From positions 1,488,001 to 1,552,000 of the forward strand of contig NZ_JAROCF010000001.1 of NCBI RefSeq assembly GCF_030433685.1: DNA of 64,000 bases. Direction: 5' to 3'. Numbering within the stretch: the first letter of the stretch is position 1; each line of letters begins with the position of its first letter. The position numbers and the translations under genes are program-made. The notes under the pieces were generated by a model. The model ran no database searches. It was not told the origin of the DNA and was given only the letters and a program-made list of their open reading frames with translations. This document shows, piece after piece, positions 48,816-58,530 of the stretch. The DNA is from Leifsonia williamsii. GTDB lineage: Bacteria; Actinomycetota; Actinomycetes; Actinomycetales; Microbacteriaceae.

Positions 48816-49614
48816 CGGCGGCGTCGGCGGCCTGCTGCGCGACGGCGAGGCGCTCGGCGAGCGGGCGGAGACGGGCCTTCCCGAGGTTCTGCCGGGCGAT
48901 CCAGTGGGCGTCGGCGTCTTCGGCGGTCGCCAGGCGCTCCAGCAGCGGCACGCCCTCGTCGGGTGCGGCGACGGTGACGACGCTCACGGCGTAGCCGAGC
49001 GCCTGACGGAGCACGCGGACGTCGTCGTCGCGGCGCCGGGTGGGCGGCTCGACCAGGAACAGATCGACCGCGTCCTCGACGACCTCGCAGGCCGCCACGG
49101 CGTGGCGGGGATCGTGCAGGAGGGGTGGCTCGGCCACGGCGGCGACCGCGGCGCGGACCAGGAGGGGCGAGTGCGACTCCAGCCAGGTGCGGGCGAGGGC
49201 CAATCCGTCGGTCCAGTCGGCCGCGAGCATCCGCTGCGCTCCGGTGGCCGCCAGCTCGCGCACCCGCCACCGGTCGTCGCGCGCGGCGCTGGTGAGCAGT
49301 TCGCGGGCGCCGAGCGCACCGGCAGCGAGGGCGGCGCAGGCGGCGAGGAACTCGACCTGCCCGGGCGGGACAGCTGCGCTCAGCTGCGGCGGGGAGGCGA
49401 GCCAGCGGGTGAGGAGGGCGAGGGCCGCATTGCGGTCGGGGGAGCCGGCGGCGAGGTCGGCCAGCCGCCCGGCCAACTCGAGGTTCGCCCGCGGGCCGGG
49501 GAGCCGGCTGCCGGAGGCGAGGGCCGCCTCCAACTCCGCCGGGCTGCCGGACAGCGCCTTCTGCCAGAGCGAGGCGAGGGAGGGTGCGGACGGATCGGGC
49601 GAGCCTTCGGTCAT
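48793..49614 (-). CDS. HEAT-like helical repeat protein
   Basis: 273 residues, alanine/leucine/arginine-rich, entirely helical in appearance. Repeated DDRWRVRELAATGAQRML and SPLLVRAAVAAVAEPPLL segments (in outline) resemble HEAT repeats. No catalytic motif is seen. Leaderless -10 TAGACT lies 6 nt before the ATG. Its role is unknown; HEAT proteins usually mediate protein contacts. Confidence 0.75.
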   Translation of the reverse strand: MTEGSPDPSAPSLASLWQKALSGSPAELEAALASGSRLPGPRANLELAGRLADLAAGSPDRNAALALLTRWLASPPQLSAAVPPGQVEFLAACAALAAGALGARELLTSAARDDRWRVRELAATGAQRMLAADWTDGLALARTWLESHSPLLVRAAVAAVAEPPLLHDPRHAVAACEVVEDAVDLFLVEPPTRRRDDDVRVLRQALGYAVSVVTVAAPDEGVPLLERLATAEDADAHWIARQNLGKARLRPLAERLAVAQQAADAAVSRPRRR

Positions 49615-49620
49615 GGCGCG

Positions 49621-49626
49621 AGTCTA
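49621..49626 (-). promoter_or_regulatory. Leaderless -10 box TAGACT
   Basis: On the minus strand TAGACT ends 6 nt before the ATG at 49614. Confidence 0.5.
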
Positions 49627-49718
49627 GGGTTCGCCCCGGCGGGTCGTCAGCCCGGGCGCACGGCGGATTCACGGCTGAGGGTATTGCCGGTCGATGCGTC
49701 GTCCCGGATAGTGGTGGT

Positions 49719-50831
49719 GTGCGCACGTTCGGTGTGGAGGAGGAGCTCCTCCTGGTGGACGAGCGGGGGGTCGCTGCGCCGGTCGCTCCGCTCGCGCTCG
49801 CGGATGCGCCCGCCGTGGTCGGCGGGCCGCAGGTCAGCGCCGAGATCCAGCAGGAGATGATCGAGACGCAGACCAGTCCGCTGCTGCGCACCTCCGACCT
49901 CTTCGCCGAGATCGTGGCGGGCCGCGCCCTGGCCGACGGCCTGGCCCGCCCGCACGGCGCCCGCGCGGCTGCGGTCGCGATGTCCCCGCTGCGGCTGCGC
50001 CCGCACGTCACGGACGACCCGCGCTACGCCATGATGCTGGAGCGCTACGGCGCCACCGCACGGCACACCCTGGTCTGCGGCCTGCACGTGCACGTCGGCA
50101 TCAGTTCGCGCGAGGAGGGCGTCGGCATCCTCGACCGGATCCGCAACTGGCTTCCGGTCCTGCTCGCGCTGAGCGCCAACTCCCCGTTCGCGGGCGGCGC
50201 CGACAGCGGCCACGCCAGCTACCGCTTCGTCGCCTGGCACCAGTGGCAGTCGGCGGGCCCCACCGACGTCTTCGGTTCGGTGGAGGCCTACGACCGGTTC
50301 GAACGGCTGCTGGTCGACACCGGCGTCATCCTCGACAAGGGCATGCTGTACCTCGACGCGCGGCTGTCGCACCGGCAGCCGACGGTGGAGGTGCGGGTCG
50401 CCGACGTGTGCCTCGACGCCCGCGACACGGCGGTTCTGGCCGCGCTCGTCCGCGCCCTGGTGGAGACCGCCGACGCCGAGAACCGCGTCGGCATCCCGCC
50501 CGTCGCCGTCCCGTCGGCCGCGCTCCGGCTCGCCGAGTGGCAGGCGGCGCTGACGGGCGTGACCGGGCGGCTGCCGCATCCCGTCACCGGGCTCGAAGGC
50601 AGCGCCGTGGACGCCGTGGAGGCGCTGGTCGCGCACACCATGCCGGCGCTCCAGGCCAACGGCGACGACGTCATCGTGCGGCGTGGTGTCACGCGCATCC
50701 TCGCGGCCGGCGGAGGCGCCGGACGGCAGCGCGCGGCGTACGCGAAGCGCGGTCGCCTGCGCGACGTGGTGGCCGCCGCGGTGGCGATCACGCACGAGCA
50801 GGCCACCGAGGACGACGACCTCGTCGCGTAG
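49719..50831 (+). CDS. Carboxylate-amine ligase, YbdK (GCS2) family
   Basis: 370-residue member of the glutamate-cysteine ligase 2 family. The N-terminus RTFGVEEELLLVDERG carries the ATP/Mg glutamates. The conserved CGLHVHVGI and VEVRVADVCLDARDT segments are present. E. coli YbdK has weak gamma-glutamylcysteine ligase activity; actinobacteria use mycothiol, so the real substrate is uncertain. It starts at GTG 49719, the only start that gives the family N-terminus. Confidence 0.9.
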   Translation: MRTFGVEEELLLVDERGVAAPVAPLALADAPAVVGGPQVSAEIQQEMIETQTSPLLRTSDLFAEIVAGRALADGLARPHGARAAAVAMSPLRLRPHVTDDPRYAMMLERYGATARHTLVCGLHVHVGISSREEGVGILDRIRNWLPVLLALSANSPFAGGADSGHASYRFVAWHQWQSAGPTDVFGSVEAYDRFERLLVDTGVILDKGMLYLDARLSHRQPTVEVRVADVCLDARDTAVLAALVRALVETADAENRVGIPPVAVPSAALRLAEWQAALTGVTGRLPHPVTGLEGSAVDAVEALVAHTMPALQANGDDVIVRRGVTRILAAGGGAGRQRAAYAKRGRLRDVVAAAVAITHEQATEDDDLVA

Positions 50832-50882
50832 CGTCACCGCACCTTCCGTGGCGGTGCGAACACGCCTATTCTCCCAGTCAGA

Positions 50883-50914
50883 TGCAGGTGCGACCGACTG
50901 CAGGTGCGACCGAC
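50883..50914 (+). repeat. Perfect 16-nt tandem duplication before the 89-aa gene
   Basis: TGCAGGTGCGACCGAC occurs twice in tandem (50883-50898 and 50899-50914), directly after an ATG at 50882 and before the GGAGGGG site at 50917-50923. The unit is not a multiple of three, so copy number changes the frame of the upstream ATG. Confidence 0.8.
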
Positions 50915-50929
50915 GCGGAGGGGACCGGG

Positions 50930-51199
50930 ATGACGGGCAAGGAACTCGCGCACCAGCACGCCGTCTACACCTACGGCTCGCTCCCGCTGACCCTCATGTA
51001 CAGCCCCACGGCGACGGCGGCGTGGGAGGTCTACTACGGCGGCGAGTACCTCGGCCTCATCGAGGAGGTGCGCACCCCCGGCGAGCTGTGGCCGTCGTTC
51101 GTCGCCCGCCCTCCCGGTGAGGAGGAGTCGGGCGAGGGCATCCCCGCGCGCGACTGGCGCGTCGCCGTCGAGGTGCTGGCCGGGCAGGCCGGGCTCTAG
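50930..51199 (+). CDS. Hypothetical protein (89 aa)
   Basis: Starts MTGKELAHQHAVYTYGSLPL with GGAGGGG 6 nt upstream. An in-frame ATG at 50882, near a TATTCT -10 (50867-50872), would add 16 residues across a tandem repeat. It is soluble and aromatic-rich in the first half (AAWEVYYGGEYLGL), acidic later. No family is recognised. Confidence 0.65.
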   Translation: MTGKELAHQHAVYTYGSLPLTLMYSPTATAAWEVYYGGEYLGLIEEVRTPGELWPSFVARPPGEEESGEGIPARDWRVAVEVLAGQAGL

Positions 51200-51229
51200 C
51201 GGGCGGAGCCGCTTCCTCCGGACGATGCT

Positions 51230-51436
51230 CTAGAAGGCGAACTGGGCCCACTCGTCGCGCGACAGGGCGGTGCGCTCGCCTGCGGATTCCACGATCCACT
51301 CGTGCGGCGTACCCCCCAGGTACGTGCACAGGACCGTCTCGCTGCTCCAGCCGTCCGCCGAGCGGATCCAGCGGACCAGGTGGATGTCCTGCCCCGGCTT
51401 CGGAGCGTTCCCGATCGGTGTGTCATAGGTCGTCAC
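51230..51436 (-). CDS. Hypothetical protein (68 aa)
   Basis: A small soluble protein, MTTYDTPIGNAPKPGQDIHL..., with one Cys and a Trp-rich pattern (RWIRSADGW, HEWIVES, DEWAQFAF). Minus-strand GGGGAGGGGTGCC lies before the ATG as a ribosome-binding site. It converges on the 89-aa gene. Function unknown. Confidence 0.65.
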   Translation of the reverse strand: MTTYDTPIGNAPKPGQDIHLVRWIRSADGWSSETVLCTYLGGTPHEWIVESAGERTALSRDEWAQFAF

Positions 51437-51555
51437 GCGGCACCCCTCCCCATTCGTGCTGCCTGCTTGAGGCAGACCCTATCGGGGTACAGGGCCGGGG
51501 GACAAGAGAGGGAGCCGGTCCGTGGCCGGTCGGGCGGTCGAACGCCCGTTGAACG

Positions 51556-51744
51556 TCAGTCGAACGGGCGCTCGCCGCCGTCGGTGAGATCGTCGAACTC
51601 GTCGTCGCCGGCGGGGTCCGCCCGGTCGGGCTCGACGACGCCGTCGGCGTCGTACGGCTCGGGGCTGTCGCCCTCGGCGATGGCGTCGGTGTCGATGGGC
51701 TCGCCGGAGGGCGTCTCCGGGAACTCCTGCTTGGCGTCGCTCAT
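51556..51744 (-). CDS. Acidic hypothetical protein (62 aa)
   Basis: Very acidic and probably disordered (GDSPEPYDADGVVEPDRADP), starting MSDAKQEFPETPSGEP. GAGAGGAGACG precedes the ATG. Such short acidic proteins are common in actinobacteria and mostly uncharacterised. It is monocistronic. Confidence 0.6.
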   Translation of the reverse strand: MSDAKQEFPETPSGEPIDTDAIAEGDSPEPYDADGVVEPDRADPAGDDEFDDLTDGGERPFD

Positions 51745-51878
51745 GGTCGTCTCCTCTCCGAGCGCGCACCGGTGGTGCGCGCCGTGTCGCGGTGCCCGCG
51801 ATCGTAGGCGCGGGAAGGGACGGCGGGAAGGGGCCGAGCCAGGGCCGTGGGGCGCTCGCCGCGGTCGGGGGTGCGGCC

Positions 51879-51884
51879 TAGGCT
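51879..51884 (+). promoter_or_regulatory. Leaderless -10 box TAGGCT
   Basis: TAGGCT ends 7 nt before the ATG at 51892, without a ribosome-binding site. Confidence 0.5.
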
Positions 51885-51891
51885 GGATGCC

Positions 51892-53298
51892 ATGCCCTCC
51901 GACGACGTGGATGCCCGCCGCGCGCCCGGCGCCCGCCTCCCGGGCGGTTCACCCGACGGCGGTGTGCTCGGCCCGCGGTTCCGCTGGGTCAGCATCGGCA
52001 TGTGCGCGCTCATCATGCTGGCGGCGTTCGAGAACCTCGCGGTCACCACGATCATGCCGACGATCAGCCGCGAGCTCGACGGCGCCGGGCTGTACGCCTT
52101 CGCGTTCGCCGGCCCGCTCGCGGTGAGCGTGGTCGGGATGGTCGTGGCCGGCTCCTGGTCGGATCGGGGCAATCCGCGCACGGCGCTGTACGGCTCGGTG
52201 GCACTTTTCGCCGCCGGCCTGCTGATCGCCGGCCTGGCGCCGACGATGCCGCTGTTCGTGGGCGGCCGGCTGGTCCACGGGCTGGGTGGAGGCGCGCTGA
52301 CCGTCGCCCTGTACGTGATCGTCGCCCGGGTCTACCCGCCGGTGCTGCATCCGCGCATCTTCGCCGGCTTCGCGGCGGCCTGGGTGATCCCGTCGCTGAT
52401 CGGTCCCTTCGTGGCCGGGCTGGTCGCGGACCACGTCGGCTGGCGCTGGGTGTTCCTCGGGGTGCTCGCACTGATCGTGCCCGCGATGGGGATGGTCGTG
52501 CCGGCGATGCGCGGGATGCGCGGACCGGCGCAGGGGGAGGAGCGTCCCCCGCGCGACCTCCCGCGCATCGGTTGGGCCGTGCTGCTCGCCGTCGCTGTCC
52601 TGGTGCTGACGCTCACCGCGGAGGCCACTGGGGTGCTGCAGTGGGCGGGACCGGTGGTCGCCGGGGTGGTCGCGCTGCTCGCCCTGCGGCCGCTGCTGCC
52701 GGCAGGCACACTGCTCGCGCGTCGCGGCCTCCCGAGCGTGATCCTCATGCGCGGCCTGGTCGCCGGGGCGTTCTTCGCCGCCGAGGTGTACGTGCCGCGC
52801 CTGATGGTGACGCAGTACGAGGTCTCCGCGCCGGAGGCGGGGCTGGCGTTGACGGCGGCGGGACTCACCTGGGCGGTCGCGTCGTGGCTGCAGGGACGCT
52901 TCCCCGGGCTGTCGCACCGGACGACCGCGACGCTGGGAGCGGCCGGGCTGACGATCGCGATGGGGTCGCTCATCTCGACCGTGCTGTTCGGTCTGCCGCC
53001 CGCGGTGATCGTCGCCGGCTGGGCGGTGAGCGGTGCGGGCATGGGGGTCCTGTTCCCGCGGCTGGGCGTGCTCACGCTCGAGGACTCCACGCCGGCCGAC
53101 CAGGGCTTCAACAGCGCGGCGCTCAGCATCACGGACGCGATCGGGTCGTCGATCGCGCTCGCCGCGACCGCGATCGTGTTCTCGGCGCTGGGACCGCTGG
53201 GCGGCGGATGGCCGTTCGTCGGGGCCTTCGCCGTCACCTCGGTCTTCGTGGTGGGGGTGTGGCTGAACGGGCCGCGGATGCTGCGCCAGCGGGCCTGA
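51892..53298 (+). CDS. MFS transporter (DHA2-like)
   Basis: 468-residue major facilitator. A roughly 30-residue hydrophilic N-terminus precedes helix 1 with NLAVTTIMPTISREL, the DHA2 helix-1 pattern. The motif-A loop is GSWSDRGNPRTALYG, and motif C-like GGRLVHGLGGGALTVALY follows. It probably exports drugs or metabolites; no regulator is adjacent. It converges on xylB. Confidence 0.88.
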   Translation: MPSDDVDARRAPGARLPGGSPDGGVLGPRFRWVSIGMCALIMLAAFENLAVTTIMPTISRELDGAGLYAFAFAGPLAVSVVGMVVAGSWSDRGNPRTALYGSVALFAAGLLIAGLAPTMPLFVGGRLVHGLGGGALTVALYVIVARVYPPVLHPRIFAGFAAAWVIPSLIGPFVAGLVADHVGWRWVFLGVLALIVPAMGMVVPAMRGMRGPAQGEERPPRDLPRIGWAVLLAVAVLVLTLTAEATGVLQWAGPVVAGVVALLALRPLLPAGTLLARRGLPSVILMRGLVAGAFFAAEVYVPRLMVTQYEVSAPEAGLALTAAGLTWAVASWLQGRFPGLSHRTTATLGAAGLTIAMGSLISTVLFGLPPAVIVAGWAVSGAGMGVLFPRLGVLTLEDSTPADQGFNSAALSITDAIGSSIALAATAIVFSALGPLGGGWPFVGAFAVTSVFVVGVWLNGPRMLRQRA

Positions 53299-53308
53299 AC
53301 GTTCCCCT

Positions 53309-53339
53309 GCCGAGACGCGACATGATGTCACGGCTCGGC
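53309..53339. terminator. Hairpin between converging MFS and xylB genes
   Basis: GCCGAG (53309-53314) and CTCGGC (53334-53339) enclose CG...CG pairs and the tip GACAT-G-ATGTC. It is a long interrupted stem without a T-run, and a plausible bidirectional terminator. Confidence 0.55.
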
Positions 53340-53359
53340 GGGGGAGAGGAGCGTGCGGA

Positions 53360-54802
53360 TCAGGCGCGCGCGGCGGCGTACTGGGCGCGGATCTCGGGGC
53401 GGGTGTCGACGGGGAGCGGAGGTGCGGCCTCCACCGTCCAGGAGGGGCGGGTGCCGGTGAGCGCCCACGCCGCCTGGACCGCGCCGCCGTCTGCGACGTA
53501 CTCGCCAGGGGCGGGCACGACGACCGCGGCATCGAAGACCTGCGCGGCGACGGCGGCGACCGCGGGGTTCTGTGCGGCTCCGCCGATCAGCAGGATGCGC
53601 CGCTCGCGCACGCCGACGGCGCGCACGGCGTCGAGGCCGTCGGCGAGGCCGCACAGCATCCCCTCGATGGCCGCGCGCGCCAGGTTGGCGGGGACCGTCG
53701 AGGCGAGGGTGAGGCCGTGAATCGAGGCCTTCGCGTCGGGCAGGTTGGGGGTGCGCTCGCCCTCGAAGTACGGCACCAGCACGACGCCGCCGGCGCCGGG
53801 CTCGGCGGAGAGCGCCAGCGACGACAGGCCGTCGTGGTCGACGCCGAGCAGGCGGGCGATGGCGTCGAGCACGCGCGCCGCGTTGAGGGTGGCGATCAGC
53901 GGCAGGGAGACGCCGCTCGCGTCGGCGAACCCGGCGACCGTGCCGCTCGGGTCGGCGACCGGTGCGTCGGTGACCGCGAACACGGTGCCGCTGGTGCCGA
54001 TGGAGACGACGACGTCGCCCTCCGCGGCGCCCAGCCCGAGCGCTGCGCCCGCGTTGTCGCCGGCGCCGGGGCCGACGAGGACGCCCTCCGGGGTGCGGCC
54101 CGCGGACTCACCGGGGCCGAGGACGCGCGGGAGGACCACCGCATCGGAGGTCGTGGCATCGCCGGATGCGCCCGCCTCCCGCCCGGGCCGGCCGAGGGCC
54201 CGCTCGAACAGGTCGAGGTCGTACGTGCCGGACGCGGCGCCCCAGTACGCGGTGCCGCTCGCGTCGGAGCGGTCGGTGGTCAGCGCCTCCAGGTCGGGCC
54301 CGAGCGGGCTCTCGTCCGCCGGGCCGTAGCCTCGTAGGCGCCAGGTCAGCCAGTCGTGGGGGAGGGCCACGGCGGCCACGCGGCCGGCATTCGCCGGCTC
54401 GGCGTCGCGCAGCCAGCGCAGCTTCGTCGCGGTGAAGGAGGCCACCGGCACCACTCCGACGCGGGCCGCGTACGCGTCGGCGCCGACCTCGGCGATCAGG
54501 TCGCGGGCGGCCGCCGCGGAGCGGGTGTCGTTCCAGAGCAGCGCGTCGCGGATGACGCGGCCCTCCGCATCCAGCACCACCATGCCGTGCTGCTGCCCGG
54601 CGATGGAGACCGCGGCGACGTCGGCGAGGCCGCCGGCCGCCTCCAGGGCCGTGCGCAGCGCCTCCCACCAGACGGCGGGGTCGACCTCGGTGCCCTCGGG
54701 GTGCGCGGCCCGGCCCGAGCGCACGAGCGCACCGGTCTCGAGGTCGCGCACGACCACCTTGCAGCTCTGCGTCGAGGAGTCGACGCCGGCGACGAGTGTC
54801 AC
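53360..54802 (-). CDS. xylB: Xylulokinase
   Basis: 480-residue FGGY kinase phosphorylating D-xylulose. The N-terminal phosphate loop is [25 protein letters not shown] and LLWNDTRS are typical of XylB, with catalytic Asp in [14 protein letters not shown]. The C-terminal ATP site includes [14 protein letters not shown]. It is the last gene of the xylose operon, separated from xylA by a 98-nt gap with a large hairpin. Confidence 0.95.
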   Translation of the reverse strand: MTLVAGVDSSTQSCKVVVRDLETGALVRSGRAAHPEGTEVDPAVWWEALRTALEAAGGLADVAAVSIAGQQHGMVVLDAEGRVIRDALLWNDTRSAAAARDLIAEVGADAYAARVGVVPVASFTATKLRWLRDAEPANAGRVAAVALPHDWLTWRLRGYGPADESPLGPDLEALTTDRSDASGTAYWGAASGTYDLDLFERALGRPGREAGASGDATTSDAVVLPRVLGPGESAGRTPEGVLVGPGAGDNAGAALGLGAAEGDVVVSIGTSGTVFAVTDAPVADPSGTVAGFADASGVSLPLIATLNAARVLDAIARLLGVDHDGLSSLALSAEPGAGGVVLVPYFEGERTPNLPDAKASIHGLTLASTVPANLARAAIEGMLCGLADGLDAVRAVGVRERRILLIGGAAQNPAVAAVAAQVFDAAVVVPAPGEYVADGGAVQAAWALTGTRPSWTVEAAPPLPVDTRPEIRAQYAAARA

Positions 54803-54825
54803 GTCTTCGTGTCCTAACGTTCGGC

Positions 54826-54880
54826 GAAGGGCGCCGTCGTGCCGGAATCCGAGCGGAATTCCGGCACGACGACGCCCTTC
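54826..54880. terminator. Large hairpin in the xylA-xylB gap
   Basis: Two 23-nt arms (54826-54848 and 54858-54880) pair with a single mismatch around a 9-nt loop. It lies between co-directional xylA and xylB. It could attenuate, stabilise the upstream mRNA or be a mobile palindromic repeat. The arm GGCACGACG also occurs in the palindrome at 62922. Confidence 0.6.
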
Positions 54881-54900
54881 GGCGGGGTGGAGAGCGGGGG

Positions 54901-56091
54901 TCAGCGGGCGTTGAGGAGGTGCTCCAGGGCCAGCTGCTGCAGGCGGACGAAGCCGAAGCCCTTGCCGCCGAAGTACGCGCCGGCGTCGAACTCCTCGTAC
55001 GCGCTGCGGTCGGCGAGCAGGTCGTCGTACGACTCACCATCGCCGAGGGTCGGCTGCGCGAGCTCGGTCACGCGCGCGGCCTCCAGCGCCTCCTGCACCT
55101 CGGGGTCGGCGCGGAAGGCCGCGGCCCGCTCCTTGAGCAGCAGGTAGGTGCGCATGTTGGCGGCGGCGGAGTCCCAGACGCCTGTGATGTCCTCGGTGCG
55201 CGACGGCTTGTAGTCGAAGTGGCGCGGGCCCTCGTAGGCCGGTCCGCCGTTGAGGCCACCGTTCTCGAGCAGGTCGACGAGCGCGAAGGCGTTCTGCAGG
55301 TCGCCGTGGCCGAAGACGAGGTCCTGGTCGTACTTGATGCCGCGCTGGCCGTTGAGGTCGATGTGGTAGAGCTTGCCGTGGTACAGCGCCTGGGCGATGC
55401 CGGCGGCGAAGTTGAGGCCCGCCATCTGCTCGTGGCCGACCTCCGGGTTGACGCCCACCAGCTCCGGCCGCTCCAGCGACTCGATGAAGGCGAGCGCGTG
55501 GCCGACGGTCGGCAGCAGGATGTCGCCGCGCGGCTCGTTCGGCTTCGGCTCGATCGCGAAGCGGATGTCGTAGCCCTTGTCGGTGACGTACTGGCCGAGC
55601 AGGTTGACGGCCTCGCGGTAGCGCTCGAGCGCGTTGCGGATGTCCTTGGCGGCGTCGTACTCGGCGCCCTCGCGACCGCCCCACATGACGAACGTCTTCG
55701 CGCCCAGCTCTGCGGCGAGGTCGATGTTGCGGAGCACCTTGCGCAGCGCGAAGCGGCGCACGGCGCGGTCGTTGGAGGTGAAGCCGCCGTCCTTGAAGAC
55801 GGGGGCGCTGAACAGGTTCGTCGTCACCATCGGCACGATGATGCCGGTGTCGGCGAGGGCCTGCTTGAGGCGGTCGATCTGCTTCTGGCGCTCGGCGTCG
55901 GTCGAGCCGAAGGCGAACAGGTCGTCGTCGTGGAAGGTGAGGCCGTAGGCGCCCAGCTCGTTGAGCTTGGTGACCGCCTCGACCACGTCGAGCTGCGGGC
56001 GGGTCGGGCCGCCGAACGGGTCGGTGCCGTTGTACCCGATGGTCCACAGACCGAAGGAGAACTTGTCGTCGCGGGTGGGGGTGAGGCTCAT
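54901..56091 (-). CDS. xylA: Xylose isomerase
   Basis: 396-residue TIM-barrel isomerase of the actinobacterial (class I) size. Catalytic and metal residues are in place: His in [17 protein letters not shown] (Glu), NPEVGHEQ (Glu/His), HIDLN and [12 protein letters not shown] (Asp pairs). ATG 56091 follows AAGGA; the 13-codon longer frame is rejected. It converts D-xylose to D-xylulose. A 49-nt gap separates it from the GH3 gene, with a TATAAG (minus) that might be a private -10. Confidence 0.96.
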   Translation of the reverse strand: MSLTPTRDDKFSFGLWTIGYNGTDPFGGPTRPQLDVVEAVTKLNELGAYGLTFHDDDLFAFGSTDAERQKQIDRLKQALADTGIIVPMVTTNLFSAPVFKDGGFTSNDRAVRRFALRKVLRNIDLAAELGAKTFVMWGGREGAEYDAAKDIRNALERYREAVNLLGQYVTDKGYDIRFAIEPKPNEPRGDILLPTVGHALAFIESLERPELVGVNPEVGHEQMAGLNFAAGIAQALYHGKLYHIDLNGQRGIKYDQDLVFGHGDLQNAFALVDLLENGGLNGGPAYEGPRHFDYKPSRTEDITGVWDSAAANMRTYLLLKERAAAFRADPEVQEALEAARVTELAQPTLGDGESYDDLLADRSAYEEFDAGAYFGGKGFGFVRLQQLALEHLLNAR

Positions 56092-56140
56092 GGAGAATCC
56101 TTCAGCGTCGTCGGTGATTTGTTGTCTCAATAAACTTATA

Positions 56141-58462
56141 TCAGGAGGCGGTCGCCGCCGCGACCCCGACCGTAGCCCGATCCACGGTGCTGTCCACCAG
56201 CAGCCGATCGGCGGCGGTGATCGCGTGGTCGGGTCCGGTGATCGTGAGGGAGGCCGTGGTCTCGCGCTCCGCGCAGGACGGGCCGACCCACAGCTCCACC
56301 TCTCCGGACTCGACGATGCGGCGCAGGTCGCGGCCGCTGAACGCGAGGCGGGTGGTCGGCACGGAGAACCGCACCACGACCTCCTCGCCCGGCTGCAGGT
56401 CGACCCGGTGATAGCCCAGCAGCTGGGCGACCGGACGGGTCACGCTGGCGTGCACGTCGTGCGCGTACAGCTGGACGACGTCGGTGCCGGCGCGGTCGCC
56501 GGTGTTGGCGACCCGGACGGAGGCCTCGAACGTGCCTCCCGCCGCCACCTCGGCGTCGGCGGTCAGCTCGGACCGCACGAACGACGTGTAGGTGAGGCCG
56601 TGACCGAACGGCAGCACGGGCGTGCTGTCGGCGCTCGTGATCTCGTTCGGGCCGCCCAGGAACGGGTGGAGGTACGAGTACGGCTGGGCGCCGGCCGAGC
56701 GCGGCAGCGACACCGGCAGGTGACCGGAGGGGGAGACGCGGCCGGAGAGGACCGCTGCGATGGCGCGGCCGCCCTCCTCGCCGGGGAAGAACGCCTGCAG
56801 CACGGCCGCGGGGGCGGCGGGACCCGAGACGGCCCAGTCGATCGCGTACGGCCGACCGGAGAGGACGACCATCACGACCGGCGTGCCGGTGGCGACCACG
56901 GCCTCCACCAGCCGCCGCTGCACGCCCGGGAGCTCGAGGCTCTCGACGTCGTTGCCCTCGCCGACCGTGCCGCGGCCGAACAGCCCGGCGCGGTCGCCGA
57001 CGACGACCACGGCCATCTCGGCGCCGCGCGCGGCGGCAACGGCCTCCGCGATGCCCGACTCGTCGTCGCCCTCGACCTCGCAGCCGTGGACGTGCGTGAG
57101 GGAGGCGCCGGGCAGCTCCTCGCGCAGGGCGGCCAGCACCGAGGGCAGCTCGATGCCGAGCGGGATCTCCGGGTGGTGGGCCAGCACGTGGTTGGCGAAC
57201 GAGTAGCAGCCCATGAGCGCCTCGGACGAGTCGGCGTTCGGCCCGATCACGGCGATCCGACCAGGCGCGGCACCGGCGCCGCCGAGGGGCAGCAGCCCGT
57301 CGTTGGTCAGCAGCACGAGCGACTCCTCGGCCAGGCGCAGCGCGACCTCCCGGTGCTCGGCGGTGTCGAGGTCGATGGCGGCCGGAGGGGCGTCGAAGGT
57401 CTCGTCGAGCAGGCCGAGCTCCTCCTTCTGCGCCAGCACCCGCAGCACCGCCCGGTCGACCAGGCCCTCATCGGCGAGGCCCGCGCGGATCCGCTCGGCG
57501 AGCGGGGACAGGAACGCGTCTCCGGTCGGAAGCTCCACGTCGACGCCCGCGGTCAGCGCGAGCTCCGCCGCCTCGCCGAGGTCGGCCGCGACGGCGTGCG
57601 TGGTGTGCAGGAAGGCGACCGCGAAGTAGTCGGCCACGACGACGCCGTCGAAGCCCCACTCGTCTCGCAGCACACCCGTCAGGTATTCGGGGGAGGCCGC
57701 CATCGGCACGCCGTCGAGCTCGGCGTACGAGTTCATCACCGATCGCACGCCGCCCTCCCGGACGGCCAGCTCGAACGGTTGCAGGAGCACGTCGCGGACC
57801 TCGCGGGGACCGGCGTGCACCGGTGCGTGGTTGCGTCCGGACTGCGACGCTGAGTACCCGACGAAGTGCTTGAGGGTGGCGTGGACGCCGGCGCCCTGCA
57901 GCCCCTTCACATAGGACGTGCCGATGGTACCGACGACGTACGGGTCCTCGGCGATGCACTCGTCGACCCGGCCCCAGCGGGGATCGCGGATCACGTCGAG
58001 CACGGGAGCGAGGCCCTGATGGATGCCGAGCTCGCGCATCGAGCCGCCGATCAGGCCGGCCATGCGCTCCACCAGCGCGGGGTCGAACGACGCGCCCCAG
58101 GCCAGCGGCGTCGGGAAGGTCGCGGCCTTCCAGGCGGCGAGCCCGGTCAGGCACTCCTCGTGCACGAGCGCGGGGATGCCGAGGCGGGTGTCGCGGACCA
58201 GGCGGCGCTGCTCCTCCCACAGCCACTCGGCGCGGGCGGCCGGGTCGACCGGACGGGTGCCGTAGACGCGGGTGAGCTGGCCGATGCCGTGCTCCGTCGC
58301 GTCCGCGTAGGCGCCGGGATTCCCCATCTCGCCGGCCATCGGCGCGACCAGCTCGTCGCCCTTGTCGACCCAGTAGCCGACCAGCTGCGCGAGCTTCTCG
58401 TCGAGGGTCATCCGCGCGTGCAGGGCGCGCACGCGTTCGGACACGGGAACAGGTTCGGTCAT
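56141..58462 (-). CDS. Glycoside hydrolase family 3 (beta-xylosidase/glucosidase)
   Basis: 773 residues with no signal peptide, hence cytosolic. The TIM-barrel domain has [10 protein letters not shown] with nucleophile Asp278 and the [19 protein letters not shown] segment in outline. The alpha/beta sandwich spans about 380-600, and a C-terminal fibronectin-III-like domain about 660-750. Its place between a sugar importer and xylA/xylB supports beta-xylosidase acting on xylobiose (as BxlA in Streptomyces). Beta-glucosidase cannot be excluded from sequence. Start 58462 gives MTEPVPVS. Confidence 0.92.
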   Translation of the reverse strand: MTEPVPVSERVRALHARMTLDEKLAQLVGYWVDKGDELVAPMAGEMGNPGAYADATEHGIGQLTRVYGTRPVDPAARAEWLWEEQRRLVRDTRLGIPALVHEECLTGLAAWKAATFPTPLAWGASFDPALVERMAGLIGGSMRELGIHQGLAPVLDVIRDPRWGRVDECIAEDPYVVGTIGTSYVKGLQGAGVHATLKHFVGYSASQSGRNHAPVHAGPREVRDVLLQPFELAVREGGVRSVMNSYAELDGVPMAASPEYLTGVLRDEWGFDGVVVADYFAVAFLHTTHAVAADLGEAAELALTAGVDVELPTGDAFLSPLAERIRAGLADEGLVDRAVLRVLAQKEELGLLDETFDAPPAAIDLDTAEHREVALRLAEESLVLLTNDGLLPLGGAGAAPGRIAVIGPNADSSEALMGCYSFANHVLAHHPEIPLGIELPSVLAALREELPGASLTHVHGCEVEGDDESGIAEAVAAARGAEMAVVVVGDRAGLFGRGTVGEGNDVESLELPGVQRRLVEAVVATGTPVVMVVLSGRPYAIDWAVSGPAAPAAVLQAFFPGEEGGRAIAAVLSGRVSPSGHLPVSLPRSAGAQPYSYLHPFLGGPNEITSADSTPVLPFGHGLTYTSFVRSELTADAEVAAGGTFEASVRVANTGDRAGTDVVQLYAHDVHASVTRPVAQLLGYHRVDLQPGEEVVVRFSVPTTRLAFSGRDLRRIVESGEVELWVGPSCAERETTASLTITGPDHAITAADRLLVDSTVDRATVGVAAATAS

Positions 58463-58530
58463 GGAGGTTCTCACTTCTTTTCTGCGGCGCACGGGAGCAC
58501 CGCGAGACGGCGGGCGGGCGGCCCGCGGGG

